This document shows, in pieces, positions 32,006 through 42,824 of a DNA stretch of 64,000 nt. Position numbers and translations under genes: made by a program. Each line of letters begins with the position of its first letter. Position 1 is the stretch's first letter. The DNA comes from Clytia hemisphaerica. Taxonomy: Eukaryota; Cnidaria; Hydrozoa; Leptothecata; Clytiidae. The stretch lies in NCBI GenBank assembly GCA_902728285.1, contig CACVBU010001120.1, positions 124,001 through 188,000 on the forward strand, read 5' to 3'. A model generated the notes under the pieces. It did no database searches and had not been told where the DNA came from. It was given only the letters and a program-made list of their open reading frames with translations.

Positions 32006-33557
32006 ACGTTGCACAACCATGGTGGACCCTATTTGGACCCCTACATAAAGAATAAAAGTTCTTCTAACCATCATGGTGAAATAATCAGTACCATGTACCG
32101 TTACTCTTTAGGTATTGAATGTTGAGGAAATCTTACCTCACCATAAAACTGCACTTCCAGAAAAAGAAATTTGTTTGTGTCTTCCTTTTCCAATAAGGAA
32201 CCAATCTCGTCAAATGTTGTTTTGATAAGATCTGCACGGTTAACAAGAATGAAATTGGTTTCACCTAGAATGGCAGTGTCAGCTGAAGGAATTTCTAAAG
32301 CTCTTCCTCTTGTTTTTGTAGAGCTCTCAAAATTTCAACTGGATTTAGAGAGTCTGTTTTTCCTAGAACTTTTGTAACTTCCAGACCAATGTCTTTTACA
32401 ACTTCTGCCTTTGGTGCTTGCAATATTTTGGCTCCTTCAATAACTATATCGGAGGCCGAATCTTCTTCATTATCAGATTTTTCATCCTTTTTCGAATCTT
32501 CTTCACTGTCAGTTTTTTCATCATTTTTCGAATCTTCTTCACTGTCAGTTTTTTCATCATTTTTCGAATTTTTTTCATCTTCGTCACTCTTGTAAATTTC
32601 ATTTTCACTACCACTCGTACCCATTTCCATTCCATCCCCACACATTATAACATGACTTCGCATTCTTGACAGTAGTACATTGGTACTACATTTCAAGCAT
32701 TTTTCCATTAGTTTTGATTCTTCACTGTCCAGAGAAGCTGTGTCGAGACTTTTTTGGATGGGTCTAATGTAAACCCTTCCTTGTCCACCACCAATTGACT
32801 CCTTGATTGATTGGGCAGACATTTGGCAACCAAGGACAGTTAAGTTTTTGCTATGTGCAGGGCAGGTCAATAATTCAATACCACCTCCTTGATTCAAAGC
32901 AGGGTAAAGTTCTTTGAGTTTTTCCAAGACAACCTCCTCATTGTCACCCAAGTGGCATTTTAGTTTTTTCAAACCAAGGCCTGCCTTTTGTAGCATTACT
33001 TTCTCCATCGAATCAGGGGTTGTAGTGGCGTATCTGCTGGAAAGGCAATAAAAGTTTATGGTACATGATCTCCCACGACTGGTACTGCTAGCCACATCCC
33101 CATTTGATGAATGGTTTCTGATTCTTCTGTTCACTTTGCTCTTTCCCCTGCCTGTCGATCTGCCTCTGCCAATATTAAAGAGATCATTCCTACGTTCAAT
33201 GACCCTTCTTCTACTACTTCCACTATCATCATTTTGCAAACGACATGCCTCACGTATTCTGATTCGATCACCAATTATTTCAACTCCAAGGGAAGTAAAA
33301 GTTGAATCAGGAAGACCAACGACAATATCGGGGGTTATCTTTTCATTGTTAAATGCTTCCGTATACTTTTGTAAGCCCAAACCTTCTAATATCTCTTCCA
33401 TGATTTTTATAACTTGTTATTAATCTATATGTTTAGAAAATAAACAAATGGTCTCTTGGTACAATTTTGTTGCGAAAAATGTTTCAGTTGAAGGTTAATA
33501 ATTCTGTCACAAATTGTTGCTGGTTTTAAAGACGGTGCTAATCAATAAAATCCATTA

Positions 33558-33795
33558 CTTTAATGGGATAAAATATTGGCTCTATCCGCGAAATTAAATC
33601 CCCGCGAAAATTTTGAAAAACGTCCGATCAGTGAAATTTTGTCTTTTTTTAGGAAAAAACTGATTTGAAATTCAGTCATCCGCGGAAATAAATTCCCGCG
33701 AAATATTTGAAAATGGCTCATCCGCGAAAGTTAGTCCTCGCGAAATGCTGAAATTTCGCGGATAGCCTCATGCGCGAAATTTTATCCCATTGAAG
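33558..33795. mobile_element. TA-flanked miniature element, CTTTAATGGGATAAAAT ends
   Basis: CTTTAATGGGATAAAAT is matched by ATTTTATCCCATTGAAG, with TA at both borders (33556-33557, 33796-33797). The interior is a series of CCGCGAAATTAAATCCCCGC-like motifs. Length 238 bp. Confidence 0.85.
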
Positions 33796-33797
33796 TA

Positions 33798-34370
33798 TCA
33801 ATTTGCAACCGAATAACAATCGACAGATAATCAATTAATCAACAAATCAATTGTATCGATTATCAATATTACAATATTATATTTAGTTAATTGATTGCAA
33901 TCGATTAGCACCATCTATTATAAGAGACCCCCAGCGGTGACCCTGACCCTCACCATACTGTGTACAGTATTTTAAGGTTTGAGCAACAGTGGGTAAATTA
34001 TAACCTCTAAATACCACCATACCATGTGCAGTGTTTTGTACGATGGGAAATATTTTTACTGTGTAAAATAGCAAAATATGGTCTCTAATGCTAGTCAAAA
34101 AGAGCGAGGTTTGAGAAAAACAACAAAAACAGACTGAATATCTCTTGGAATAATTTTCAAAGAAATTAAGAAAAAAGGACATATTTGGTGGATAATGGAA
34201 GTTAACAAACATCTGAACTAGCATCATATAAAATTTAGAATAAGCCGGAAATGCTGGGAAATATTTTCAATACTACAATATAGGCATCTTTTAACAAGAT
34301 TGATCAGAACAAACAGTTGTTGACTAAACTAATCAGAGGTGACAAAAGTTGTTGCCTCTTGAAGCTTTGA
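33798..34370. other. AT-rich, no supported gene
   Basis: Includes a patch of ATTGATTGCAATCGATT-like alternating motifs (33810-33910). GCAAAATATGGTCTCTA at about 34071 is matched inverted by GAGACCATATTTTGC at about 36497, on the far side of the foldback element. No gene seen. Confidence 0.4.
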
Positions 34371-34373
34371 CTT

Positions 34374-34864
34374 CTAATGTTGATTTCAATTTCACAGACT
34401 GATTTGCTAATTTGCCACCATTTTTGTACATTTTTTAAATGCTTCTCCACCAATTGAAAAGTTACACCATTCTGCTAACATTTGAAGAAAACATATAATT
34501 TATTAGTTTTCTCTATTCAAGCAGGAGGACACATTGGAATTATCTTTGCAAAACTGTATACATATATTTGTATAATAAGTATAAGTTTGTATCGTCAGCC
34601 ACCATAGCGCACATTTTATTATTTTTTAAGACAAAAATAATTATTATAAGAAAAAAACTTTAACTGCTAATTTCAATAATTTTTACAGGCTAACTACCCT
34701 AATTTGCTAGGTAGCCACCATTTTGGTACATTTTATGTCCTTGTTAGCCACCAAAAACACCCAAATTGAAAAATTATACCATTTTACTAGCAGTTACAAA
34801 AAAACAGAATTAAGTTTTCTTAATTCAAAACAGAGATATTGCTATTTAAAAAATAGATGTAATG
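34374..34864. repeat. Diverged GCCACCATTTTnGTACATTTT tandem units
   Basis: Two long similar units start near 34405 and 34705 (GCCACCATTTTTGTACATTT and GCCACCATTTTGGTACATTT). Both continue with an ATTGAAAAnTTAnACCATT block and an A-rich end. Further GCCACCA motifs occur near 34599, 34737, 36291 and 36375. The array is split by the foldback element at 34874. Confidence 0.6.
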
Positions 34865-34873
34865 TAATCCACC

Positions 34874-36232
34874 CGGTGTTTCTAATCCGCGGATACAGCC
34901 ATAATCACCCATAATCATCCATAATCACCCATAATCAGCAATCGGCTACCTCATTGGCTGTTTTTTCGTATATAAAGGAATGCACTCGCTTATAAAATCA
35001 TTCTAATACACCATTCCCGAGGTGTTGTTTGGGATTTTATGTTTGAGTGTTTCCCTTACTTAGATATAGATTATTTCCATAGATATAACTAAGATATAAC
35101 TAGATTAATTATACCTCACGGAAAATTTGACCGGCTAAAAACGCCGTACTGCCCGGCAATCGTCCGTACGGGGACGTCCTGCAGCGTACCTTGCACGGCC
35201 CATAGCCCGGCGACAGTGGAGTGATGAAAATTAGCATGCTTTCCCCTAGTCTAGCTTTCCTCCTTCAATATGCTTGACGTCTCCAGAAAGTTTCAAGTCG
35301 TGAGACCTACCTAGTCCGGCGCTAGGGGAGGGGGTCATTTACTGTCCCGTACGGATCCTTTACGGTCCCGTAGCGCCCTTCCATCAACTTTTCAGGAGTT
35401 CGGACCTATTATTTCGGAATCTACACCCAAAAATACATGAAATATCAAAACCTGGATAAAAAAATTTAAAGGTGACCTCGACCCGATTCGATCCGGGGAT
35501 ACCTAGTGCGTGAAACCAACTCCTTATACCACTGGGCCAACTTCTGGCCGTTCGCTGATAAAAGTTTTCAGGGATGTCATACCTTCGCTAGCTTGGCTTG
35601 GCCTAGAGCTCAATAGGGACCCCTCAGAGTATTTTTTAGACTTGGCTGAAGGTGTACGTCAGCACCAAGTGGTTCACGAGTTGTAGAAACTAAGAAAGGT
35701 CTCACTGATTTCCATCCCACCGGGGACTCCAAGCTGGTCTGGTACGAGTTCTAAAGGACTTTTCAGGACTTCGAACCACTTTTTTTGGAATCTACACCCA
35801 AAAAACACATAAAATATCAAAACCTGGTCAAAAATTGGGACTTTGACCCGAACCCTGGACGTGGAGCATGCCTGGAGTGCTTTTTCTGGCTATTTATACC
35901 TTACCCAAGGCCCGACTAAGCAGTCAGGTAAAGTTCCCCAGTGGGACCAATTGAGGCCTCTACAGCCCTCCATACAGCCAGGCCTTGTTTTCATGTAATT
36001 CTATTTCTAGTTATATCTTAGTTATATTTAAGGGAAACACTCAAACGTAATATCTCAAACAACACCCCGGGAAAGGTGTATTAGAATGATTTTACAAGCA
36101 AGTGCATTCCTTTATATACGAAAAAACAGCCAATGGGGTAGCCGATTGCTGATCATAGGTGATTATGGGTGATTATGGGTGGTCATGGATGATTATGGGT
36201 GATTATGGCTGTATCCGCGGCTAGAAACACCG
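34874..36232. mobile_element. Mutator-like foldback element, 1359 bp, 9-bp target duplication
   Basis: Ends CGGTGTTTCTAATCCGCGGA and TCCGCGGCTAGAAACACCG are inverted and flanked by the perfect 9-bp direct repeat TAATCCACC (34865-34873, 36233-36241). Inverted arms run about 230 bp with small indels and hold tandem CCATAATCACC units. Long arms and 9-bp duplication are typical of Mutator-like elements. There is no transposase; the interior instead holds two diverged tRNA-like units (35390-35560 and 35760-35930) that share TCTACACCCAAAAA and ATATCAAAACCTGG. Confidence 0.88.
35471..35552 (-). pseudogene. tRNA-like sequence (tRNA-derived SINE unit)
   Basis: Minus strand reads an A-box-like TTGGCCCAGTGGTATAAGGA and, about 30 bases on, a T-arm with B-box-like CCCGGATCGAATCGGG. 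The acceptor stem does not pair fully, so I do not call it a functional tRNA or assign an anticodon. A second, poorer copy with CAGGGTTCGGGTC lies at about 35845-35930, also minus. The adjoining shared tails suggest tRNA-derived SINE units captured in the foldback element. Confidence 0.5.
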
Positions 36233-36241
36233 TAATCCACC

Positions 36242-37255
36242 AGCTATGCAGCCGTACATGAACTGAAAACTGATATCTTTTCATGGAGTAAGCCACCATT
36301 TATGAAAATTATATCAGTGACTGGAAAGCTCAACTCTTCATCTTATTAATATTAATAGGATCTTTTCTAATTGTCAGCCACCAAACTACAACATTTTTTA
36401 ATGAATGAAATGGTGACTGACATTGGAAACCTCTTAAATATATAGGGGGTTTATTTTTAACTGGCATCTTCGTCATAAACAGTGGATTATAAAGAGACCA
36501 TATTTTGCTTTGGTGTAAACACCTGTGTTGGGTGTACAGTGGATTTTAACAGTAATAATACTTCACATATACACCCACTGGCCTAGACTGGCTGTCACCT
36601 GATTCTAGTGGCCGTAAAAATGTACATCGTATAATGAACAGTGGGAAAATGTACCGTCAGGTTAATCCTGTGAGTATATACCCCTAAAAATTAATCAAAC
36701 TTTTGTTGCTCGATTAAGTTCGATTAATTTTATAATGTATGTATGTAGGTTATATTTGATATATAAACATAAAAAAGCAGGTTGATCCGATAAAAAATGT
36801 AGACTGATCCGATAAGATAAAAAAAGCAAAAACATGTCATACAAACATACCGGTACAACAGAAAACCCCATACAGGGGTCGTTACAGAATGAAACAAATA
36901 ATAATAACAAACTTTACAACTGAAGGATTGAGAACCTAAACTTGGGTAACTAAATTCTTTGTTTTTTAAAGATCATGGCCAGGGCAGGGGATTAAGACAT
37001 AGAGTGTAGTCTGAATATTTTAAGGCCTCACATTGAAATAACAAACGGCTACAAAATACCATACATGAATTCATTTTTTGAGTCATTAAGGTGAAAAATT
37101 GTGACAAAAACTATAAAATGTAAGGGTACCAAACGCATAATGTATAAAAGATTCCACCACCACAGCCGTCCACAACCTGACAGCACGCAGTGCATTATAT
37201 CCTGAAGAATTCAAAGCTTATCTACCATTTTGATTTTATGTTAATGCTGACTCGG
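36242..37255. other. No supported gene
   Basis: Contains the distal GCCACC units (36285-36430) and otherwise AT-rich sequence. A minus-strand open frame at 36695-36910 is hydrophobic with no recognised motif. Confidence 0.35.
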
Positions 37256-37329
37256 CAGGTTAATCGAAGGCGACAAGCGGGTGGTACACGGGGGCGATAA
37301 TTATCGAGGCGCTCAAAAGAAGTCGAGAA

Positions 37330-37945
37330 AATTTTTTTGACATAATGAAAATCGACATAAAGTTTTTTGACATAACGTAAATCGACATAAAGTTTTTAGA
37401 CATAATGTAAATCGACATAAAGTTTTTTGACATAATGAAACCTCGACTTTTTTTAAACATAAAATCGACATAAAGTTTTTAGACATAATAATGAAAATAA
37501 AGCTATTTGCGATCATGAAAAGCCTTTTGAGAAATAATGAAAATCGACATAAGTTTTGATAGTATAAAAAACCTTTTGAATAAAAATCGACATAAAGTTT
37601 TGAGATATAAAAATTGAGCAATATGATGAAAATCGACATAAAGTTTTTGAGATCATGAAAGCGTTTTAAATAATGAAAATTGACGTAAAAAATGCTTTTT
37701 TAGATAATGAAAACGTTTTGAGTTGAACAAAATCGAGATAACAAAAAATCGAGATAAGTTTTTCGAGATCATATAAAGTATTTCGACATAATGTGGGCTA
37801 TTTTAGTTCAATATAAAGTGTTTCAACATCGTGAATGTTTTTATCTACAGGATATTTTGTCTAACATAATCTTTTTGGATGAAACATAACGCTTTTCGAT
37901 ATAAGATAACGAGTTTAGGCTCGACATAACGACATAACGTATTTA
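37330..37945. repeat. Degenerate ATCGACATAAAGTTTTTTGA minisatellite
   Basis: Units of about 31 bp (AAATCGACATAAAGTTTTTTGACATAATGT) are regular at 37340-37445. They then decay into scattered AATCGACATAA and CGAGATAA motifs up to about 37940. It abuts the LINE fragment starting at about 37970. Confidence 0.85.
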
Positions 37946-37969
37946 AGAATTACGGTAGGTTACCGTCAT

Positions 37970-39130
37970 ATGTTAATCAGTATTCTTGAAAAACTGTATG
38001 CATACACAAGCCTGACGTATGAAGGCGAAACATTTCAAACAACTTCGGGTGTCCGACATGGTGGTCCAGAGAGCCCCTTCCTTTTCAATTTATTCATTGA
38101 CTTTGTGATGCGCGTATTTATCGAAAAATCTACCAATACCCAATTCTTCCAACACAAGTATCGTATCAACCCCAGGAGTTTGACAAGGGAAGAACGGTAC
38201 ACACTCAGAGAACAAAATATTGACTTGAACGGCTCCTCCACATTACCCTGGTGTGGATATGCCGATGACTTAGTTCTGTTTATCACAAATCTCGTCTGTC
38301 TCAACAATTCTGCGAATATTATGAACTCTGTATTCAAAAAATTGGTTTGACAATAAAACCCTCTAAACGGAGACAATGATTATCAACGATGAAAACCCAA
38401 ATACAAATGAATACCCAGCAACCATAATTTCGATTGATGGCTCTCCGCTGAAAAATATTAAAAAATTCAAATACCTTGGCTGCCATATAGACTATTTGGA
38501 ACCAAATTCGGGTAACGTCGAAATAATTCACAGAATTCAAATTTCATCCGTTAAGTTTAATGAATTATCAAATTTACTACAAAACTTTCAAATCAACTTG
38601 AAAACGCGTGTAAAATTCTTGAACAGCTTCGTTCGTAGTAGATTGACCTATGCATGTCAGAATTGGAATATCACCCAGAACCAATATGATCGCATTGATG
38701 CAACATATCGTATGTTCCTTAGACGTATGATTCGTAATGGCATGAAACACGTAAACGAAGTGGAGAATGATTTTCGAATGATGATTAGTAATGTTCGTTT
38801 ACATGAAATTTGTGACACAAAGGATGTGAGTGTATTTATTAAAAATCAGCAACGCAATTACGTTGCTCATGTAATCCGTATGCAAGTGAATCGAAATGTC
38901 AAAAAGCTTACTTTTAATGATGACAAGTACACCAGAAGAGGCCGACCAGTTAGGTCTCTGATGGAACAGGTAATGGCCAATGAAAATTTGGGCATTGATG
39001 GCTTATGTAATGATGCATTGAAAAGGAGAAAATAGATATTATTTTCTATGATGAGACTGGGTTATCCAGAATTTTATTTATTTACATTTACATTTATTTA
39101 TTGACGAGAATTTGATGCAAGTCTATTTTG
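37970..39130 (+). mobile_element. Non-LTR retrotransposon RT C-terminal fragment
   Basis: Plus-strand RT remnant: TTSGVRHGGPESPFLFNLFI (thumb-side QG-like motif with Pro-Glu), then PWCGYADDLVLFI, the catalytic YADD box. After two one-base breaks in A-runs at about 38339 and 38362 come GSPLKNIKKFKYLGCHI, RSRLTYACQNWNITQNQYD and RMFLRRMIRNG, ending at 39035. The 3' UTR continues to about 39130 through TTTTCTATGATGAGACTGGG; its copy at 42825-42910 marks the same 3' end elsewhere. Clade is uncertain (RTE-like or related). The endonuclease and 5' half are absent. Confidence 0.8.
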
Positions 39131-39581
39131 ATATCAAGACGGACTTGCATCCTATTCAACCTAGGAATAGGGAATAGTAAATTTATATATTGCATCACAG
39201 CGAAAGATTTGTTTTCATTTTAGTTTGTATCTTTGAAAGACCTCATCGGATTTAGGCAGGGCTGTCAGATTTAGGAAATTTCCTAAGAGGCCACTCACAT
39301 ATCGATTTTTCCCCAGCTTAGCGTCATTACGACGCTATATTCACATGGCGCTTCTTTTGGCACCTGTGTGGCCTCTGTGTGCTTTGCACGACGGGCGGCT
39401 GTAAAATCCCACCGTCCATATATTTGTTTCAATTCGTGATCCTAAGGCTTAGTTTTTCTCATCTTCAATTCTCTGAAGAAAGCGGAAATTTGATGCGAGA
39501 GTTAGATTGTCAACGAATTGCCGTAAAAAATCATTGAATAAAAGAAGAACTTTAAATCTTAACTATTTTCATTTTGAAGAA
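39131..39581. other. No supported gene
   Basis: Intergenic, with one palindrome-like phrase (AAGACGGACTTGCATCC, inverse of the preceding GATGCAAGTCTATTTT). No coding signal. Confidence 0.35.
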
Positions 39582-39586
39582 TTGTT

Positions 39587-40128
39587 CAGGGTTCGAATTA
39601 TAAATTTTAAGAGCTTCGCCATTCTTCCGAGCGAAGCGAGGTAAAAACAGCGGGGCAAGCAAATTTTTTTTCAAATGTTTGCGAAGCATTTTTAGTATTT
39701 TGCGATGTTGTTTGGAAAAAAATGCGGAAGTATTTTTCAATGCACTTCTTTAGAAAAGCAAAGTAAGAGATTGTAGAGGAAGCAATGTATAGAGCTGATA
39801 GAAAGCAATAGAAAAACGGACGAAGAAAGTTGCAAGGTAGCGAGTTGATAAAGTTGCAAAATAGTGAGTTGATAAAGCAATAGATAAACGAAGGAATAAA
39901 TTTGCGAAACAGTGACTTGATAAAAAGCAAAAGATAAACAAAATGAAGAAAGCTGCGAAGTAGTGAGTTTATAAAGCAATAGACACACAAATGAATGAAG
40001 TAGCAAAAAGTGTTTTCTTGTAAGTTTTAGCTTCACATTTTTGAGTTTGGAAATCTTTTTGGGTTGCTACCTACAATTCACTTCACATTTTGCGAAGAGC
40101 GAAGTGCGAAGCCATAATTCGAACCCTG
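39587..40128. mobile_element. 542-bp element with CAGGGTTCGAATTAT ends
   Basis: CAGGGTTCGAATTAT and ATAATTCGAACCCTG are inverted ends, flanked by direct repeat TTGTT (39582-39586, 40129-40133). Inside are GCGAAGCG-rich subterminal motifs and a degenerate minisatellite of about 40 bp (AAGCAATAGATAAACGAA, GCGAAGTAGTGAGTTTATAA). No transposase. Overlapping minus-strand open frames are repeat artefacts. Confidence 0.85.
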
Positions 40129-40133
40129 TTGTT

Positions 40134-41716
40134 GGAAAAAATGAAACATTGAAAAGTTTCATTTTTTATTGGTTCAATCGAAATAGGGATTTGGAAGACT
40201 CCCCTAATTTTTAAGCAAAGATAATTTTAGCTTGGCTAGACCAGAAATGGATAATATTTAAAAAAATCAAGTTAAAAATAATAATAATAGTAATATCATG
40301 GTTTGGAGGGTGATTTGGGAATAAGAGTCCCAAGGTTCATTGAAAAAATTTCAAAATAGCCTGAACGTAGTGAAACAAGGAAATTGCAAATTAAAAAAGT
40401 AGTACAAAAGAGTACACTAAAAGCACTGATATAATGTATTTTCTGTGAAAATAGACTCTAGCAAGAACTATAGCTCTCATTCAGAAATCATAGAACAAAT
40501 ATATCTATTTCTCAGGGATGAGCTGGAGTTTTTATAAGATACTTAATTTGTCAATTGAAGTAATAGAGATGAAGCGTTCTTTAGAAAAAGTAGCAAAATT
40601 GTTTTACTACATCTTAACGACCAACCAAATCGAATAAGAGCTTGTAAAAACTCCAGCTTGTCCCATTTCTCATGCTCTGCCACCCAAATCTCCTGAGTGA
40701 ATATAGTTGGACAGAAATTCTTATNACTGTTTGAACTAAACAACACCATTCCCTTTGGGACCCTGTGTGTTAACACATTTATAATTTTGGAGAAATTATG
40801 ATATATTCAATTGCATTCCAATTAAATCTCTTACAGAAAAACTTTAATAAAAGAGATTTAATTGCAGAAATAACTGGGGAAGAACTTGACTGACTTGATT
40901 TTCACGAAATCTTGTAACATGCTTTCACGCGAACTTTACAGTAAGCCAAAGTGTGAAACAAAGGTAAGAAGTAAAGACTTGGCGATAAATATGCGTCAAT
41001 AATGTTAAAGAGGCCCTGCAATGATCATGTAAGTACACTTTTTTAGTTATGTTTGGAATAACCTGTCTAAAACACATAATTTCTTTCTTTCTTAAAAGGG
41101 CAATCAATCTCTTTGATAATCTTGTTTAAGAAGTAGAGTATAATTTTATCAGTTTCTCTTGACAGAAAACCGAAAAACGTATTGTGATCCCAGCGGAGAG
41201 AACTGAAACATCAATTCTCTGCAATGTCAAAGACGTGTGGAGAAAACTTATCACAGAATGAACATCGTCTCATCAGAAGACAAAGAAATAAATGGTAATA
41301 AGAAAAGGAAGTAAATATAATAACAAATTTGTTTCATCCAAGCTAGCTGAAAGTCCTACCGGGTCTATGAGAAAGGGGTGTCAAAAATTCTAGTTCTTCT
41401 TCTTTGCGAGTGTTTATATAAAATATGCTGTGTTCAGGAGCTATAAAATTCTTCATTTTTAATTATTTTCTGGACGGTACATGATCAAATAATTTTGATT
41501 TTATAGGATTACTAAATAAATTTGAAATTAGCATAAAATATCATAAAAGAATTTGGAAATTTTGGCTGAGAGGCCTGCATGAACATTTCTTTCCTTTTTC
41601 TTAAAATGGTTGGGATTTGTAATTGTAGTGAAGTTTTTCCTCTTAGAACACTAATTCAATTCAATTTTAATAATTCAAGTGACTCTTTAATAATAACCTA
41701 TTTTTCTTTTTTTTAG
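40134..41716. other. No supported gene; contains one ambiguous base
   Basis: Position 40725 is n. The minus-strand frame at 40543-40776 runs through it and has no recognised motif. A donor-like GTAATAAG and acceptor TTTTTTTTAG frame the stretch upstream of the coding relic at 41717, so part may be intron of that relic. Confidence 0.35.
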
Positions 41717-42032
41717 CTACCTACTCAACAAACGGAAAGTGGCAGCAACTGCTATTGCAGAAAATCTAACAGAGGAGGAGGGGAATATAATCAACAAACT
41801 GTTGCCAGAATGCATGACCGATGAGGAGAAAGAAGATGCGGGTGAAGGTGAAGAAGAAGTATAAAATACTCGACCTGTGCCGTTGCTGACAGATGAAGTA
41901 GTCGCTGTGAAAAGAAAATTGGACGAGTCTTGTAATCAAAACAAGAACTCATTGAAGCGCGCAAGAATACCGGGGCCGCCAACCGAGAGACGGCCGTCGC
42001 ACAAAGTGCCACGAGAATTTTTATTCGACTAA
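41717..42032 (+). pseudogene. Coding relic (last exon) with internal stop
   Basis: After an acceptor (TTTTTTTTAG) the frame reads YLLNKRKVAATAIAENLTEE, then LLPECMTDEEKED, then TAA at 41862-41864. It continues in the same frame as TRPVPLLTDEVVAVKRKLD and RIPGPPTERRPSHKVPREFL to a stop at 42030-42032. The in-frame continuation past the first stop and the charged composition suggest one ancestral exon of a multi-copy protein. I do not recognise a named family, and the upstream exons are not found. Confidence 0.5.
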
Positions 42033-42419
42033 TTTTTCCTTTTTATTTATTATTTTGATATTTATTTTTTGACTAACATTTTGTAAAAATATATAACCTA
42101 CAGGCTGTAAAATATTTTCTAAAGAATTTTTAATCGACTAATTTTTATTTATCTACTAATATTTGTAAGAATATTTAGCCTACAATATGTATAATACTTT
42201 CTAAAGTAATTCAAGAAATGAACTATTACTAAAATTGAAAAACTAAATTTTATCTCAGTGTCCTACTCAAATGATTATCAAAGTAAAGTTGCATTCAACG
42301 AGAAAAATCCAGAATAGCATCCAAATTATCCTATGTTCGATTGATTAGCATAAACTGGCACACTAGGTAGTACACCTGAAATGCTTTATTCTTATAAAAA
42401 AAGTTCCTTAGACTCGACC

Positions 42420-42760
42420 AATCCATTTCCTCGTTGTATCTGGTTGTCCTGCCCACTAAAACACGGTTGAGCATAGTTGACCTGGGTTATCCTGTTTGAT
42501 CACTCGACACGAGAGAAAGTTGTATATAGTTGACCTAATCTGTTTTCTAGTTATAACATGGTTGTCTCGCTTGGATTCCTAAGTTATCCGTGGTAGGATA
42601 AATGTTTTCTATAGTTATAACATGGTTGTCCCGCTTAGATTCTTAAGTTGTACGGATGGGATTCCGAAGTTATCCATGGTTGGATAACTATGGTACAACA
42701 AGAGTCCGATTTACGAGGTTGAACAGCTTGTGTTCAACTTGGTTGCGCGCCCTGTATTAC
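42420..42760. repeat. Diverged duplication with AAGTTATCC / GGTTGTC motifs
   Basis: TAGTTATAACATGGTTGTCT CGCTTGGATTC (about 42550) recurs as TAGTTATAACATGGTTGTCC CGCTTAGATTC (about 42616). Several GTTATCC and TAGTTGACCT phrases flank them. It is a short local tandem duplication of unknown origin. Confidence 0.55.
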
Positions 42761-42824
42761 CGTGTAATTCCTAGAGTATCCTTAAGATAACATCGCGTAT
42801 TCCAATGACTTTTACGCAGTGTAT

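Larger units (their letters stand above)
29706..33401 (-). pseudogene. SAM-domain G2E3-like HECT ligase gene, apparently decaying
   Basis: Minus-strand exons read: 32137-33401, about 31237-31353, 30704-about 30937, 29706-29880. Residues 1-56 form a SAM domain (GLGLQKYTEAFNNEKIT, LGVEIIGDRIRI). A central region holds C-x2-C..H-x4-C (CLKCSTNV, SHVIMCG) as in small ubiquitin-binding zinc fingers, then an acidic tract of three DEKTDSEEDSKN-type 12-residue repeats. After VEILRALQK the HECT N-lobe-like part follows (ETNFILVNRADLIKTTF, VQFYGE, EDFGG, SALSILQNGDIPSF). The frame needs a one-base change in the A-run at 32313-32317 and an opposite change in the A-run at about 31325-31330, and a TGA lies at 31248-31250. 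No HECT C-lobe with catalytic Cys is found. By analogy it would be a ubiquitin-ligase-like protein; as seen it is probably non-functional, or the assembly has errors. Confidence 0.7.

Noticed and set aside
32389..33423. Several plus-strand open frames opposite the SAM/HECT-like exon
   Set aside because: They are antisense shadows of the minus-strand coding exon, which has a recognisable SAM domain.
35471..35552. A functional tRNA gene
   Set aside because: A- and B-box-like segments are present but the acceptor stem does not pair and the anticodon arm is unclear; kept only as tRNA-derived.
37260..37639. Minus-strand frames rich in NFMSIYIMSK / LCRFTLC repeats
   Set aside because: Translation of a 31-bp minisatellite in two frames; no start context or domain.
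39607..40036. Hydrophobic overlapping minus-strand frames
   Set aside because: They translate the minisatellite core of the 39587-40128 element.
40725..40725. Ambiguous base n
   Set aside because: A sequence-quality mark, not a biological feature; noted in the description only.
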